Assembly (NCBI RefSeq): GCF_000980835.1
Contig: NZ_CP011312.1
Span: 744,001 to 808,000 of the forward strand
Source of the DNA: Corynebacterium kutscheri
GTDB lineage: Bacteria > Actinomycetota > Actinomycetes > Mycobacteriales > Mycobacteriaceae
DNA: 64,000 nucleotides
Reading direction: 5' to 3'
The notes under the pieces are model-generated. The model saw nothing but the letters and a program-made list of their open reading frames with translations, had not been told where the DNA came from and did no database searches. Made by a program: the position numbers and the translations under genes. This document shows, piece after piece, positions 9,206-18,620 of this stretch. The first letter of the stretch is position 1, and every line of letters starts with the position of its first letter.

Positions 9206-9215
9206 ATCAAGCTTA

Positions 9216-9479
9216 TTAGGCCATCTTGTTCAACGCAGAAGCCATCTTGGACTTCTTGTTCGCAGCGTTGTTGCGGTGGAAAACACCCTTAGAAACAGAC
9301 TTATCCAGGCTACGAGATGCAATACGTAGCTGTGCTTCGGCAGCAGCCTTGTCGCCAGCTTCAACAGCAGCATGGAATTTACGGATCTCAGTGCGAACAG
9401 CAGAACGAACTGCCTGGTTACGCTGACGAGCCTTCTCGTTGGTGAGAATGCGCTTCTTCTGGGATTTAATGTTTGCCAT
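9216..9479 (-). CDS. rpsT: 30S ribosomal protein S20
   Basis: An 87-residue basic protein that binds 16S rRNA early in assembly of the small subunit. The N-terminus [20 protein letters not shown] and the later [17 protein letters not shown] block are the S20 family signature. AGAGG precedes the ATG. It is transcribed alone, with a promoter about 160 bp upstream and a long leader folding into two hairpins (see the separate regulatory entry). Confidence 0.97.
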   Translation of the reverse strand: MANIKSQKKRILTNEKARQRNQAVRSAVRTEIRKFHAAVEAGDKAAAEAQLRIASRSLDKSVSKGVFHRNNAANKKSKMASALNKMA

Positions 9480-9507
9480 GTGAGTTACCTCTTAAAAATA
9501 ATATGTC

Positions 9508-9607
9508 CCGATCCGCAGGATTGTCGGATCGGCGAATATCATCTTGTCGATGTGTTTCTGTGGAACGGACCCAAGGTCTTGACCGCTACGAAACACAGAC
9601 GATATTC
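9508..9607 (-). promoter_or_regulatory. Structured rpsT leader, two hairpins
   Basis: On the minus-strand mRNA a long hairpin comes first: 9601–9607 pairs with 9534–9540 (7 bp) and 9590–9597 with 9551–9558 (8 bp). A GC-rich hairpin follows, with 9525–9532 pairing with 9508–9515 (8 bp, 9-nt loop), then a short stretch ending ATTATTTTT just before AGAGG. The second hairpin plus U-run resembles an attenuator. S20 is autoregulated in E. coli; whether this leader does that is inference. Confidence 0.55.
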
Positions 9608-9642
9608 AGTTGTTGTTTTCAACGATTGCCCAGCCTAGCATG

Positions 9643-9648
9643 ATTGTA
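9643..9648 (-). promoter_or_regulatory. Probable -10 element of rpsT
   Basis: TACAAT on the minus strand, five of six matches to TATAAT, with no clear -35. Transcription from here would give a leader of about 155 nt containing both hairpins. Confidence 0.45.
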
Positions 9649-9712
9649 CGTTGAACAACCAATAGTTAGTTGCAATCACACCGTAGACAGACGTCGACAA
9701 GCATTAATGAGG

Positions 9713-10252
9713 TTAAGCCCAACCATAATCTTTGCGTAGTCGGCGAGCGATGCGATCAAAGCGTTGTTGAGGAATTACTGAGCCTTCCCTACGTAGTGAA
9801 GTTTCTGGAACCGTAATGACCTTATCTAAACGGACCCAGGCATTATGCCCCTTTTTGTTCCAAGGGCCAGCTCCAATATCAAGCCAAGTTTCTTCTTTGT
9901 CATGATGAGCATTAGCTGAAATAAGTAGTCCATATACGGTGTCGCCAGTACGGGCAATAACTACCATGGCACGTTCTTCACCAGAGTGCTTATCGACGGG
10001 AGCAATAAACCACACAATTTCACCGGGATCTACTTGGCCATCCATATCTGGAGCATAAAAAATACTACGCGCGACATCGGTCGTTTTGGTGACATGACAG
10101 GTAGCCATGACTCGCTGAGAGGTCTGGTTATGTGTTGCCGTATTTAGCCCTAGTCGAGCGTTGAGTCGACCAAGTCCCTCATCGAGTGAGTTTCGAATTT
10201 CGCGGGGTCGGCGAGGCATCAAAGAAATGAGCCGGTTCCACAATGAACTCAT
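9713..10252 (-). CDS. PemK/MazF-like domain protein
   Basis: A 179-residue protein. Residues from about 50 to 170 resemble the PemK/MazF fold: the DPGEIVWFIAPVDKHSGEER block is the usual beta-strand pair with a following RAMVVIARTGDTVYGLLIS strand. MazF-type proteins are mRNA interferases, but this one is longer, has an extra N-terminal part, and no antitoxin-like gene lies beside it. It is therefore more likely a stand-alone chromosomal member than an active toxin–antitoxin half. It sits alone, divergent from lepA. Confidence 0.7.
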   Translation of the reverse strand: MSSLWNRLISLMPRRPREIRNSLDEGLGRLNARLGLNTATHNQTSQRVMATCHVTKTTDVARSIFYAPDMDGQVDPGEIVWFIAPVDKHSGEERAMVVIARTGDTVYGLLISANAHHDKEETWLDIGAGPWNKKGHNAWVRLDKVITVPETSLRREGSVIPQQRFDRIARRLRKDYGWA

Positions 10253-10403
10253 TGTTAATCACCAAGGTTATAAAATGCGTTGTAAGCCACTGGCATTTCT
10301 GCCCTGACATAGGACTATACGCTGATAAACGTCAAAGCGTTACAAAATGAAAAATAGTAGTCGAATGAGGTAGGGTTATTGCCACTGTAAAGAAAGGTGT
10401 GTA

Positions 10404-12251
10404 ATGGCAAAGAACTATGCGGAGAAGACGTTTACCGATCCGTCGATGATCAGAAACTTCTGCATTATTGCCCACATTGACCACGGAAAATCAACGCTTG
10501 CGGATCGCATTTTACAGCTTAGTAATGTTGTGGATGCACGCGATATGCGCGATCAATACCTCGATAATATGGATATTGAACGTGAGCGCGGCATCACTAT
10601 TAAGGCACAAAATGTGCGTTTGCCGTGGGTACCTCGCTTAGGGCCATATGCCGGTCAAGAGATTGTCATGCAGATGATTGATACCCCAGGCCATGTGGAT
10701 TTTACCTATGAGGTTTCGCGCGCACTCGAGGCGTGCGAAGGTGCCATTTTGTTGGTTGATGCTGCTCAAGGTATCGAAGCCCAAACGCTGGCAAACCTTT
10801 ATTTGGCGATGGAAAATGATTTAGAAATCATTCCAGTGTTAAACAAAATCGATTTGCCGGCAGCTGATCCAGAGAAATATTCACTAGAGATCGCCAATAT
10901 TATTGGTTGTGAACCCGAAGATGTCTTGCGTGTTTCAGGTAAAACTGGTGAAGGCGTAGCAGAACTGCTCGACAAGGTTGCTGAGTTGGTTCCAGCTCCG
11001 ACAACCGATTATCCAGATACTGCACCGGCGCGAGCAATGATTTTTGACTCGGTTTACGATACTTATCGTGGCGTGGTCACCTATATCCGTATGATCGACG
11101 GCAAGCTTATCCCGCGTCAGCGCATTAAGATGATGTCTACTGGTGCGGTGCACGAATTGTTAGAAATCGGCATTGTTTCGCCAACACCTAAAAAATGTGA
11201 TGGATTAGGCCCCGGTGAAGTTGGTTATTTGATTACCGGTGTGAAAGATGTGCGCCAGTCTAAAGTCGGTGACACAGTTACCTGGGCCCACAATGGAGCT
11301 GAAGAACCCTTGCAAGGGTATGCAGAGCCTAATCCCATGGTGTATTCCGGTCTCTTCCCAATTTCGCAGGCAGATTTTCCAGATCTACGTGATGCACTAG
11401 AAAAACTACAGCTTAACGACGCTTCACTGACTTTTGAACCAGAAACCTCGGTGGCACTTGGTTTTGGTTTCCGCTGCGGTTTTCTGGGGCTATTGCATAT
11501 GGAGATTACCCGCGACCGGTTGGAACGCGAATTTGATCTTGACCTCATTAGTACTGCGCCTTCGGTAAGCTACAAGGTGGTAGCTGAAGACGGTACTCAA
11601 ACTCAGGTGCATAATCCTTCCGATTGGCCGGGCGGAAAACTGCGTGAGGTATATGAACCAGTGGTAAAAACCACGATTATTGTACCGAGCGATTTTGTTG
11701 GCACCACCATGGAGCTATGCCAATCCAAGCGCGGCCAACTAGGTGGGATGGATTATCTATCCGAGGATCGTGTTGAATTGCGCTATGTTATGCCACTCGG
11801 TGAGATCATTTTCGACTTTTTCGATGCTTTAAAGTCGCGTACTAAAGGTTATGCCTCGTTAAACTATGAGGAAGCAGGCGAGCAGGAAGCCAACCTAGTA
11901 AAAGTAGATATTTTGCTCAACGGTGAACCAGTTGATGCTTTCTCCGCGATTGTTCACCGAGATTCAGCAAATTTCTATGGCAATAAAATGACCAAGAAAC
12001 TCAAAGAACTGATCCCACGCCAGCAATTTGAGGTTCCTATCCAAGCAGCGATTGGCACCAAGGTGATTGCCCGAGAAAATATCCGCGCTATGCGTAAAGA
12101 TGTGTTAGCGAAATGCTACGGCGGCGATATTTCGCGTAAACGCAAGCTCTTGGAAAAGCAAAAAGCTGGTAAGAAACGAATGAAGACCTTAGGCTCGGTC
12201 TCAGTGCCACAAGAAGCCTTTGTGGCCGCACTATCTACCGACGAATCCTAA
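10404..12251 (+). CDS. lepA: Elongation factor 4 (back-translocase LepA)
   Basis: A 615-residue translational GTPase that acts on stalled or mistranslocated ribosomes. GTP-binding motifs are AHIDHGKST (G1), ERGITI (G2 region), DTPGHVDF (G3) and NKIDLP (G4), followed by EF-G-like domains II, III and V. The lysine-rich C-terminal domain ([18 protein letters not shown]) is unique to LepA. AAGAAAGG is well placed before the ATG. It is monocistronic, ending at a strong terminator. Confidence 0.97.
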   Translation: MAKNYAEKTFTDPSMIRNFCIIAHIDHGKSTLADRILQLSNVVDARDMRDQYLDNMDIERERGITIKAQNVRLPWVPRLGPYAGQEIVMQMIDTPGHVDFTYEVSRALEACEGAILLVDAAQGIEAQTLANLYLAMENDLEIIPVLNKIDLPAADPEKYSLEIANIIGCEPEDVLRVSGKTGEGVAELLDKVAELVPAPTTDYPDTAPARAMIFDSVYDTYRGVVTYIRMIDGKLIPRQRIKMMSTGAVHELLEIGIVSPTPKKCDGLGPGEVGYLITGVKDVRQSKVGDTVTWAHNGAEEPLQGYAEPNPMVYSGLFPISQADFPDLRDALEKLQLNDASLTFEPETSVALGFGFRCGFLGLLHMEITRDRLEREFDLDLISTAPSVSYKVVAEDGTQTQVHNPSDWPGGKLREVYEPVVKTTIIVPSDFVGTTMELCQSKRGQLGGMDYLSEDRVELRYVMPLGEIIFDFFDALKSRTKGYASLNYEEAGEQEANLVKVDILLNGEPVDAFSAIVHRDSANFYGNKMTKKLKELIPRQQFEVPIQAAIGTKVIARENIRAMRKDVLAKCYGGDISRKRKLLEKQKAGKKRMKTLGSVSVPQEAFVAALSTDES

Positions 12252-12256
12252 ACAGA

Positions 12257-12299
12257 AAAACTCCGCCCTAGTTTTATTATCGGGCGGAGTTTTAGTTTT
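12257..12299. terminator. Terminator after lepA
   Basis: A perfect 12-bp stem (12257–12268 with 12282–12293) with a 13-nt loop is followed by AGTTTTT. A-rich left flank lets it also serve the convergent AEC transporter gene. Confidence 0.92.
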
Positions 12300-12306
12300 T
12301 GCGTTA

Positions 12307-13203
12307 CTAGCTGCTTAACAAAGCAGCAATAATGAGCATTGCTGGTAAAGAACAAAAAGTGCTGAGCAATACCGTGTTACGAGCTACTGCTTCACCACGT
12401 TGGTAGGTCGCTGCATAATTGTAAATATTTTGGGCAGTAGGAAGTGCTGCCAGGATAGTTACGGCATAGAGTTGATCGGCAGGAAGCCCGCATAACCGTC
12501 CGATGCAGTAAGCAACCATTGGCATAATGACTACTTTTAAGGTAGTGGCAAATAGCATGGGACGTCGGTAAATGCTATTACTTAATGGTTTCGCCCCGCG
12601 CAAAGAGGCACCGAAACTTAATAGAATCATTGGAATGCTTGCCCCGCCAATAAGTTCTAACGGATCCATAACCAACCCTGGTATCTCAATGCGCAGTAGA
12701 CTAACGCACATTCCGAGCACACTACCAATAACAATAGGCGAAGATACTGCGCGGATAATTGAGTGCCAATTTTTTCTAGGAGCAATCAAAGCCAAGATAA
12801 TAGGGGTAAAAAAGACCATCTGCACAAGCAAAAGTGGTGCTACATAAGCAGCATTACCCAGCATATAAATTCCGACTGGCAAACCAATATTATTGGAATT
12901 TACATAACTTGCTGAGGCCGCACCAATAGTTGTTGAGGCACGGTCACTGCGCATAAAAAGCACAAAGATACTAGCAGTTAGTAGTGCACTTATCGTAGAA
13001 ATACCAATGATGGGACTGGTTAGTGTTTCTGGTTTGGCTTTGGCCAAAACGGTAAAGATCAATGCTGGTGTGGCTAGATAAAAAGCCACTTTATTTAATA
13101 TGAGCCGCTGCTCTTCTGAAGAAATAATGGCAGTGAGACTTAACAGATAACCGGCGAAAATTACCGTAAAGATAATAAAAAATCCGTGTAGGACAGCAAG
13201 CAT
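12307..13203 (-). CDS. AEC family permease (auxin efflux carrier type)
   Basis: A membrane protein of 298 residues with about eight to ten hydrophobic helices, in the AEC/membrane transport protein family. Typical features are NSNNIGLPVG in the first half and the LPTAQNIYNYA block near the C-terminus. Bacterial members move malate, malonate or similar small anions; the substrate here is unknown. ATG 13203 (MLAVLHGFF) is chosen because AGGGA lies upstream; a longer frame would overlap yggS. The yggS stop is five bases upstream, so they form an operon. Confidence 0.88.
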   Translation of the reverse strand: MLAVLHGFFIIFTVIFAGYLLSLTAIISSEEQRLILNKVAFYLATPALIFTVLAKAKPETLTSPIIGISTISALLTASIFVLFMRSDRASTTIGAASASYVNSNNIGLPVGIYMLGNAAYVAPLLLVQMVFFTPIILALIAPRKNWHSIIRAVSSPIVIGSVLGMCVSLLRIEIPGLVMDPLELIGGASIPMILLSFGASLRGAKPLSNSIYRRPMLFATTLKVVIMPMVAYCIGRLCGLPADQLYAVTILAALPTAQNIYNYAATYQRGEAVARNTVLLSTFCSLPAMLIIAALLSS

Positions 13204-13208
13204 AAGGT

Positions 13209-13919
13209 TTATCCCTGAATAGGGCGGGTACCAAAAAGTGCTGTGCCAATGCGCACACAGGTTGAGCCCTCGGCAATAGCCCACTCAAAATCGCCAGACA
13301 TTCCCATGGATAATTCTTCTAAGCTCATTCCATCAGCTATGTTGGGTGCGAGCTGATCGCGGAGCTCTCGTAAAGAGGAAAAAGCGTGACGTACTATTTT
13401 TTCCTCTGGACTTAAAGCTGCCATTGTCATAAGGCCACGTACTTGTAGCCGGTCAAAAGCAGCGATTTGGTCGAGAAATTGAGCAACTTCATCGGGAGGA
13501 AAACCACCTTTTTGCGCTTCCATAGATGTGTTGACTTGCACTAAAACTGTAAGAGTTCGATCGGCGTCGATAAGCCGTTTATGTAGTGTCTCAGCAAGTC
13601 GTAGCGAATCGAGAGCATGAAATTCATCGGCAAAGTGAGCTATCTCTCGTGCCTTATTACGCTGTACATGACCAATAGCACACCAGGATACTCCGGTAAT
13701 ATTTTGGGCTTTGACAGCTAATTCCTGTGGTTTATTTTCACCAAGTACCCTCAACCCAGCATCAACTCCGAGTTGTACATGTTCAACGGGGTGCGTTTTG
13801 CTTACTGCGACTAAACGCACTGCATGAGGATCGCGCTGGGCACGCTGAGCGGCATCGGTAATACGAGCGGAAATATGGTCAATATTGGTACGAAAATCAG
13901 CAACAGTGCGTGGATACAT
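13209..13919 (-). CDS. yggS: PLP homeostasis protein YggS/PLPBP
   Basis: A 236-residue alanine-racemase-like TIM barrel that binds pyridoxal 5'-phosphate and buffers it in the cell. The PLP lysine is in VRLVAVSKTHP (about K41). The GENKPQEL, WCAIGHVQRNK, VNTSMEAQKGGF and LSMGMSGDFEWAI blocks are all present. In most actinobacteria yggS lies in the division cluster by sepF; here it sits with an AEC permease instead, so this may be a second or relocated copy. Confidence 0.93.
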   Translation of the reverse strand: MYPRTVADFRTNIDHISARITDAAQRAQRDPHAVRLVAVSKTHPVEHVQLGVDAGLRVLGENKPQELAVKAQNITGVSWCAIGHVQRNKAREIAHFADEFHALDSLRLAETLHKRLIDADRTLTVLVQVNTSMEAQKGGFPPDEVAQFLDQIAAFDRLQVRGLMTMAALSPEEKIVRHAFSSLRELRDQLAPNIADGMSLEELSMGMSGDFEWAIAEGSTCVRIGTALFGTRPIQG

Positions 13920-13975
13920 AGTTATGAGTGTAACTAGCCAGAGACTTACTCTTCATCTTCATTAAAATAAAAATT

Positions 13976-15280
13976 ATGTATGCAAGCATAACTGATCTAC
14001 ACACAAGCCAATCCATACACCTTGGACACACCATTAAAGAACATCGAGCTAGTTTACCGTGGGATCATAAAAATCCTGGGCGCATGTTTGAACTTTTTGC
14101 CCGCGAGATTATTCCACCAGGTGGAGAAGACTACCCGGTCATGGTGTATCTACAAGGTGGTCCTGGTTTTCCAGCACCACGGCCAACCAATATTTCTGGG
14201 GTAATTGGGCAGGCATTAAAAGAATTCCGAGTTCTACTGTTGGATCAGCGTGGCACCGGGCGCTCAACTCGTATTGATTCTTCTTCGGATGAATCTCTAT
14301 TAGAAGCAGATATTTTAGCTCTGCTACGCCAAGAACATATTGTCTACGATTGCGAAGCACTACGCGAAGCTCTTGGTGTGCAAAAATGGAGTCTTTTTGG
14401 TCAAAGTTTTGGTGGCTTTTGTATTACTAGCTATCTTTCTTCCTATCCAGAATCAATTGAGCACGCCTATCTCACCGGCGGGTTGCCAGCTACTGATTGC
14501 GATATTGATGAGGTGTATCGAGCAACTTTTTCCGCTTTAGCGGATCGTCAAGAACAGTTTTTTGCTGAATATGGTTTCGCAGTTTCGCGAATCAGAGAAA
14601 TTGCCGATCATCTCGATAATAGTGATGAACGCCTGGCTACCGGAGAACGACTAAGCTCACGACGTTTTCGTACCCTAGGTATCGAATTAGGACGTGGCGA
14701 TGGGTTCCATAATTTAGCGTATCTTCTTGAAGATCCCTTCCACCTAGTCAAAGGGGAGAAGCGGCTAAAACGCGACTTCTTAAACCAGTGTGGTAACTCA
14801 CTAAGCTTTGAATATGGTCCACTTTATGCCGCGATTCACGAATCTATTTATGGCGGCGTTTCCACTACACAGCCAACCGCTTGGTCAGCTCATCGCATCC
14901 GGGAAGAGATCGAAGGTTTTGAAGAAAACGCAGATCCTCATTCTGCACAGAAGTTCTATCTCACCGGTGAACATATTTTCCCCTGGCTTTTCGACGAAGA
15001 CCCCACGCTAGCACCTTTTGCTCAAAGTGCGCACGATCTTGCCGCACATACCTGGCAGCAATCGCCCTATGATACTGCAGTATTAACCCAATCAGCCCCC
15101 GTGTCAGCAGCAGTTGTATACCTGGATGATATTTTTGTTCCTTTTACCCACTCAATGAGTACGGCACGCGCTTATCAGGATATGCGCCTGCATGTTACCA
15201 ATGAATATCAACATAATGGTATCTACCATAATGGTGCAGGGCTTTTCACTGAGTTAAGAAAAAAGGTCTGCGACCACTAA
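13976..15280 (+). CDS. pip: Alpha/beta hydrolase, proline iminopeptidase-like (S33)
   Basis: A 434-residue alpha/beta hydrolase. The oxyanion block reads QGGPG (residues 60–64; HGGPG in many homologues), then LLDQRGTGRS, and the nucleophile elbow GQSFGG puts the catalytic serine near 144. The late aspartate and histidine would lie in the YLDDIFVPF and YHNGAGLF regions. The family removes N-terminal proline or other residues from small peptides. TAAAAT lies seven bases before the ATG and no Shine-Dalgarno is visible, so the mRNA may be leaderless. Confidence 0.87.
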   Translation: MYASITDLHTSQSIHLGHTIKEHRASLPWDHKNPGRMFELFAREIIPPGGEDYPVMVYLQGGPGFPAPRPTNISGVIGQALKEFRVLLLDQRGTGRSTRIDSSSDESLLEADILALLRQEHIVYDCEALREALGVQKWSLFGQSFGGFCITSYLSSYPESIEHAYLTGGLPATDCDIDEVYRATFSALADRQEQFFAEYGFAVSRIREIADHLDNSDERLATGERLSSRRFRTLGIELGRGDGFHNLAYLLEDPFHLVKGEKRLKRDFLNQCGNSLSFEYGPLYAAIHESIYGGVSTTQPTAWSAHRIREEIEGFEENADPHSAQKFYLTGEHIFPWLFDEDPTLAPFAQSAHDLAAHTWQQSPYDTAVLTQSAPVSAAVVYLDDIFVPFTHSMSTARAYQDMRLHVTNEYQHNGIYHNGAGLFTELRKKVCDH

Positions 15281-15294
15281 CTCTAGTAGTCGCA
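15269..15294 (+). terminator. Hairpin over the pip stop codon
   Basis: 15269–15279 pairs with 15284–15294 with one mismatch around ACTC. It lacks a clear T-run, so it is a weak terminator or a 3' stabilising hairpin. Confidence 0.45.
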
Positions 15295-15318
15295 TACCAA
15301 AATAATGTGTTAGAGCGT

Positions 15319-15324
15319 TAGAAT
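15319..15324 (+). promoter_or_regulatory. -10 element for the small ORF at 15331
   Basis: TAGAAT, five of six matches to TATAAT, ends six bases before an ATG. No clear -35 was found. Confidence 0.35.
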
Positions 15325-15330
15325 AAGTTT

Positions 15331-15423
15331 ATGCAAGAACTGGACTACTTAGAACAGACTTTTTCCTACGATGAGGAACGTTTATTAAGTAGTTCAGTTT
15401 TGTTGTGCGTTTACGATTCCTAA
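15331..15423 (+). CDS. Possible leaderless 30-residue ORF
   Basis: An ATG-started frame of 30 codons (MQELDYLEQTFSYDEERLLS…) in the gap between pip and the convergent ABC operon. A TAGAAT box ends six bases upstream, which would make its mRNA leaderless. No family is recognised, and it could equally be the remnant of a larger gene. The reading is acidic and not low-complexity. It ends seven bases before the ATPase gene's stop codon. Confidence 0.3.
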   Translation: MQELDYLEQTFSYDEERLLSSSVLLCVYDS

Positions 15424-15429
15424 AGACGG

Positions 15430-16860
15430 TCAGGAAAGCGTGGGCACAGCGTCGATAAGCTGACGAGTATAAGCGTGCTGAGGATTGTGTAAAACCTCGC
15501 TGGTGTGGCCTTCCTCGACTATTTCGCCGTGGTGCATAACGGTTACCTGGGTGCATACTGAGCGCACCACATGAATATCATGAGAAACAAAGATAAGACT
15601 AAGCCCATGTTCAGTAACTAATTTATCGAGTAACTCTAAAACAGTTTTACGTACTGAAATATCTAGCGCTGAAACAGGTTCATCGGCAAGTAAGATATCT
15701 GGTCGAGGAGCAAGCGCACGAGCCAATGCAATACGCTGGCGCTGGCCACCGGAAAACTCATGTGGAAAACGGTTTTTTAACTGTGGATCAAGACCTACCT
15801 CACGAAGTACTTCATCGATACGTTCATCGTTGACAATATCGAGAGGCTCAGCAATAATTTCTCGAATCCGCATCCGAGGATCCAGACAACTGTATGGATC
15901 TTGGAAAACCATTTGGATTTTTCCCTGGGTATGAATACTACCTTGGGTTGGAGTAGAAAGCCCGGCGATCATATTAAGCAGGGTAGTTTTACCTGATCCA
16001 GAACCACCGATAATACCCATGCGTTGTCCTTTGGACACCGTTAATGAAACATCACGAACCGCTGTTGCTTTACGATAAATCTTGCTGACATTGTTAACCT
16101 CGACAACAACTTTATTACTTGATGTGTCACGCTTAGTTGACGGCAGAATAGAGGCAGAAATAAGCGCACGAGTGTACTCGTGGTGGGGATTTTTTAGCAC
16201 TTGATCAGTAGAACCTTGCTCACAGATTATTCCATTGCGCATGACAATAATGCGTTCACAAGTGCGCGCTACTAGGCCAAGATCGTGAGTAATAAACAAT
16301 AAGCCCATTTCCCGTTCTTCGACCAGGCGAATAATAAGATCAACAATAGCTTTTTGGCTGGTCACATCTAAGGCCGTGGTGGGTTCATCACAGATTAATA
16401 ATTCTGGATTGTGTGCCAAAGCCATAGCAATAATAATGCGCTGACGCTGGCCACCAGAAAGCTCATGTGGGTAGCGCGAGTATAAAGACTCATCAAGTTC
16501 AACGGCTTTAAACAACGCTAATGCTTGTGCCTTGGAACCCCGAGCATGAATTTGAATTGCCTCAAGTACTTGTCGACCTACCTTCATAAGCGGATTAAGC
16601 GCAGTCATTGGTTCTTGAAAAACCATAGCGACTCGTTTACCCCGAATTGAACATAATTGGGTTTCACTGAGTTCGCTAAGAGCAGTATCCCCAAGGCGAA
16701 TATGCCCACGCGATTCCACCAATCGCATAATTGATAGTGCTGTTAGGGTTTTTCCAGAGCCGGATTCTCCGATTAACCCAACTCTTTGTCCTTTTTCGAC
16801 AGCAAAAGAAATCTGATCGACAACGTTATACACACTGAGATTGTCTACTTTAAGTAACAT
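15430..16860 (-). CDS. Peptide/nickel-type ABC importer, fused double ATPase
   Basis: A protein of 476 residues carrying two complete ABC ATPase domains, equivalent to DppD and DppF fused. Domain one has Walker A GESGSGKT, signature LSGGQRQR and Walker B LLICDEPTTALD; domain two has GGSGSGKT, FSGGQRQR and ILLADEPVSALD. It energises the two permeases encoded just upstream. ATG 16860 (MLLKVDNLS) is preferred; it overlaps the permease gene by 11 bp. Last gene of the four-gene operon. Confidence 0.93.
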   Translation of the reverse strand: MLLKVDNLSVYNVVDQISFAVEKGQRVGLIGESGSGKTLTALSIMRLVESRGHIRLGDTALSELSETQLCSIRGKRVAMVFQEPMTALNPLMKVGRQVLEAIQIHARGSKAQALALFKAVELDESLYSRYPHELSGGQRQRIIIAMALAHNPELLICDEPTTALDVTSQKAIVDLIIRLVEEREMGLLFITHDLGLVARTCERIIVMRNGIICEQGSTDQVLKNPHHEYTRALISASILPSTKRDTSSNKVVVEVNNVSKIYRKATAVRDVSLTVSKGQRMGIIGGSGSGKTTLLNMIAGLSTPTQGSIHTQGKIQMVFQDPYSCLDPRMRIREIIAEPLDIVNDERIDEVLREVGLDPQLKNRFPHEFSGGQRQRIALARALAPRPDILLADEPVSALDISVRKTVLELLDKLVTEHGLSLIFVSHDIHVVRSVCTQVTVMHHGEIVEEGHTSEVLHNPQHAYTRQLIDAVPTLS

Positions 16861-17671
16861 TGCGTGCCTTTCGATTCTTCGGGTCGAAATGATCGCGGAG
16901 GCCATCACCGAGTAAATTAAAACCTAGTACAGCAAGAGCAATAAATAGCCCCGGCCATAGCGCAAGTTGTGGTGCAGTAGCTAAAGAAGATTGGGCACTT
17001 TGTAGCATTCGTCCCCAACTAGGATCTGGCGGCGGAGTTCCTAAACCAAGAAAACTCAACCCAGCCTCAGCCAAAATAGCAAGTGCAAAAGCAATAGATG
17101 CCTGCACAATAACTATGCTGAAAATATTAGGCAACACATGGCGTGTGGCAATAAAAAAAGTAGTTTTTTTAGCCAACCGAGCAGCGGTAATAAACTCGCG
17201 CTCCATTATTGATAAAGTGGCCGCACGAGAAACCCGGGCAAAGGCCGGCACACTGGCAATGCCAATAGCAATCATGGCGGTAACTGTTGATGCACCAAAC
17301 GCTGCGGTAAAAATAATAGCCATCAGCAAGGTAGGAAAAGCCAGCACAATGTCAGAAGAGCGCATAATCACGGTATTAATAAAACCACGCTTCATACCGG
17401 CAATAACTCCTAGTGGAACACCAATTAATGCAGCAACTGATACCGCAACTACCCCAACTAATAGGGTTATTCGAGCACCAACCATAATTTGACTTAGCAC
17501 ATCACGCCCATAGCGATCAGTACCAAGCAGATGCTGCAACGAAGAACCAGCTAAACGATTAATTGCGTCAGCATGAGTAGGTTCATAAGGAGTCCATAAT
17601 AAAGAGAGCAGCGCTAGCCCGGTAATAAAACTTACGATGATTGCGCCAATAAATAGAGAACGATTACGCAT
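16850..17671 (-). CDS. Peptide/nickel-type ABC permease (DppC-like)
   Basis: A 273-residue inner-membrane permease with an N-terminal helix (LFIGAIIVSFITGLALLSLL) and the LGTDRYGRDVLSQIMVGAR motif typical of DppC/OppC/NikC. The EAA loop region (AARLAKKTTFFIATRHVLPN) contacts the ATPase, and FLGLGTPPPDPSWGRML follows. ATG 17671 overlaps the preceding permease stop by eight bases, so translation is coupled. Confidence 0.93.
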   Translation of the reverse strand: MRNRSLFIGAIIVSFITGLALLSLLWTPYEPTHADAINRLAGSSLQHLLGTDRYGRDVLSQIMVGARITLLVGVVAVSVAALIGVPLGVIAGMKRGFINTVIMRSSDIVLAFPTLLMAIIFTAAFGASTVTAMIAIGIASVPAFARVSRAATLSIMEREFITAARLAKKTTFFIATRHVLPNIFSIVIVQASIAFALAILAEAGLSFLGLGTPPPDPSWGRMLQSAQSSLATAPQLALWPGLFIALAVLGFNLLGDGLRDHFDPKNRKARNVT

Positions 17672-18620
17672 GAGCCTTTTCCTTATTTCTAATTCGAGGA
17701 TCAATGACAACGTAGATAGCGTCGATAAGCGCATTAAGGATGACCGCAAAAACGACTAGCAACATGACAATTGTTTGTACTGTAGGTAAATCACGATTAG
17801 TCACAGCAGTTAACAACATCGTGCCAATACCTGGCAAAACAAAGACTTTTTCAATAATTACGGCACCAATGATTAATCCAGTAAGTTGAATACCTAAAAT
17901 TGTAATCACTGGTAGCGCAGCATTACGCAAGCCATGCGCACGCAAAGCACGCGCTGGACTAAGACCTTTTGCACGGGCAGTACGGATAAAATCTTCATTC
18001 ATAACATCAAGTACTGCTGAGCGGATGTATCGAGTCAAAATAGCAGCTTGAACAATGCCTAAAGAAACCACTGGCAAAATTAGTCGTTGTATAAAACCAG
18101 CGGGATCTTCCTTGGGAACTACCCAGCCACCAGGAGGTAACCACCCTAGGTGAATACTAAAAAGTATCACCAATAAAATAGCCGCCAAGAAACTAGGGAC
18201 CGCAATACCAAGCTGGCTAAGTATTGATACCACAACACCATCGCTATGGTTGGCGCGTCGGGCAGCCCATAGGCCAAAAGGAATAGCAATTGTTAGCGCA
18301 AAAGCAAGCGAGCAGAGCACCAAAATAAGTGATACCTGCATACGATCAATAATCAAGTCTGATATTTCGGTTTGAGAGGTTAAAGAAATACCAAAGTCGC
18401 CGCGGAGCAGACCATAGATCCAATCAAAATACTGAATGATAAGTGGTCGGTTTAACCCCATTTGCTCTCGAAGAGCCGCCAGACTTTCTTCAGTTGCAGT
18501 TACCCCTAATGCAATAGCTGCTGGATCACCAGGAGCTACCCGAAGAAGGAAGAAAATAAGCAGACTAGCAACAATCAAAGTAATGAGATATTTGCTAAAG
18601 AATCGAAGCAGATTTTTCAT
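17664..18620 (-). CDS. Peptide/nickel-type ABC permease (DppB-like)
   Basis: A 318-residue inner-membrane permease of the DppB/OppB/NikB type. The N-terminal LRVAPGDPAAIALG motif, the GLNRPLIIQYFDWIYGLLRGDFG block and the EAA loop (IRTARAKGLSPARALRAHGLRN) are diagnostic. It forms the channel with the downstream DppC-like protein. Its start overlaps the stop of the binding-protein gene by four bases. Confidence 0.94.
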   Translation of the reverse strand: MKNLLRFFSKYLITLIVASLLIFFLLRVAPGDPAAIALGVTATEESLAALREQMGLNRPLIIQYFDWIYGLLRGDFGISLTSQTEISDLIIDRMQVSLILVLCSLAFALTIAIPFGLWAARRANHSDGVVVSILSQLGIAVPSFLAAILLVILFSIHLGWLPPGGWVVPKEDPAGFIQRLILPVVSLGIVQAAILTRYIRSAVLDVMNEDFIRTARAKGLSPARALRAHGLRNAALPVITILGIQLTGLIIGAVIIEKVFVLPGIGTMLLTAVTNRDLPTVQTIVMLLVVFAVILNALIDAIYVVIDPRIRNKEKAHA

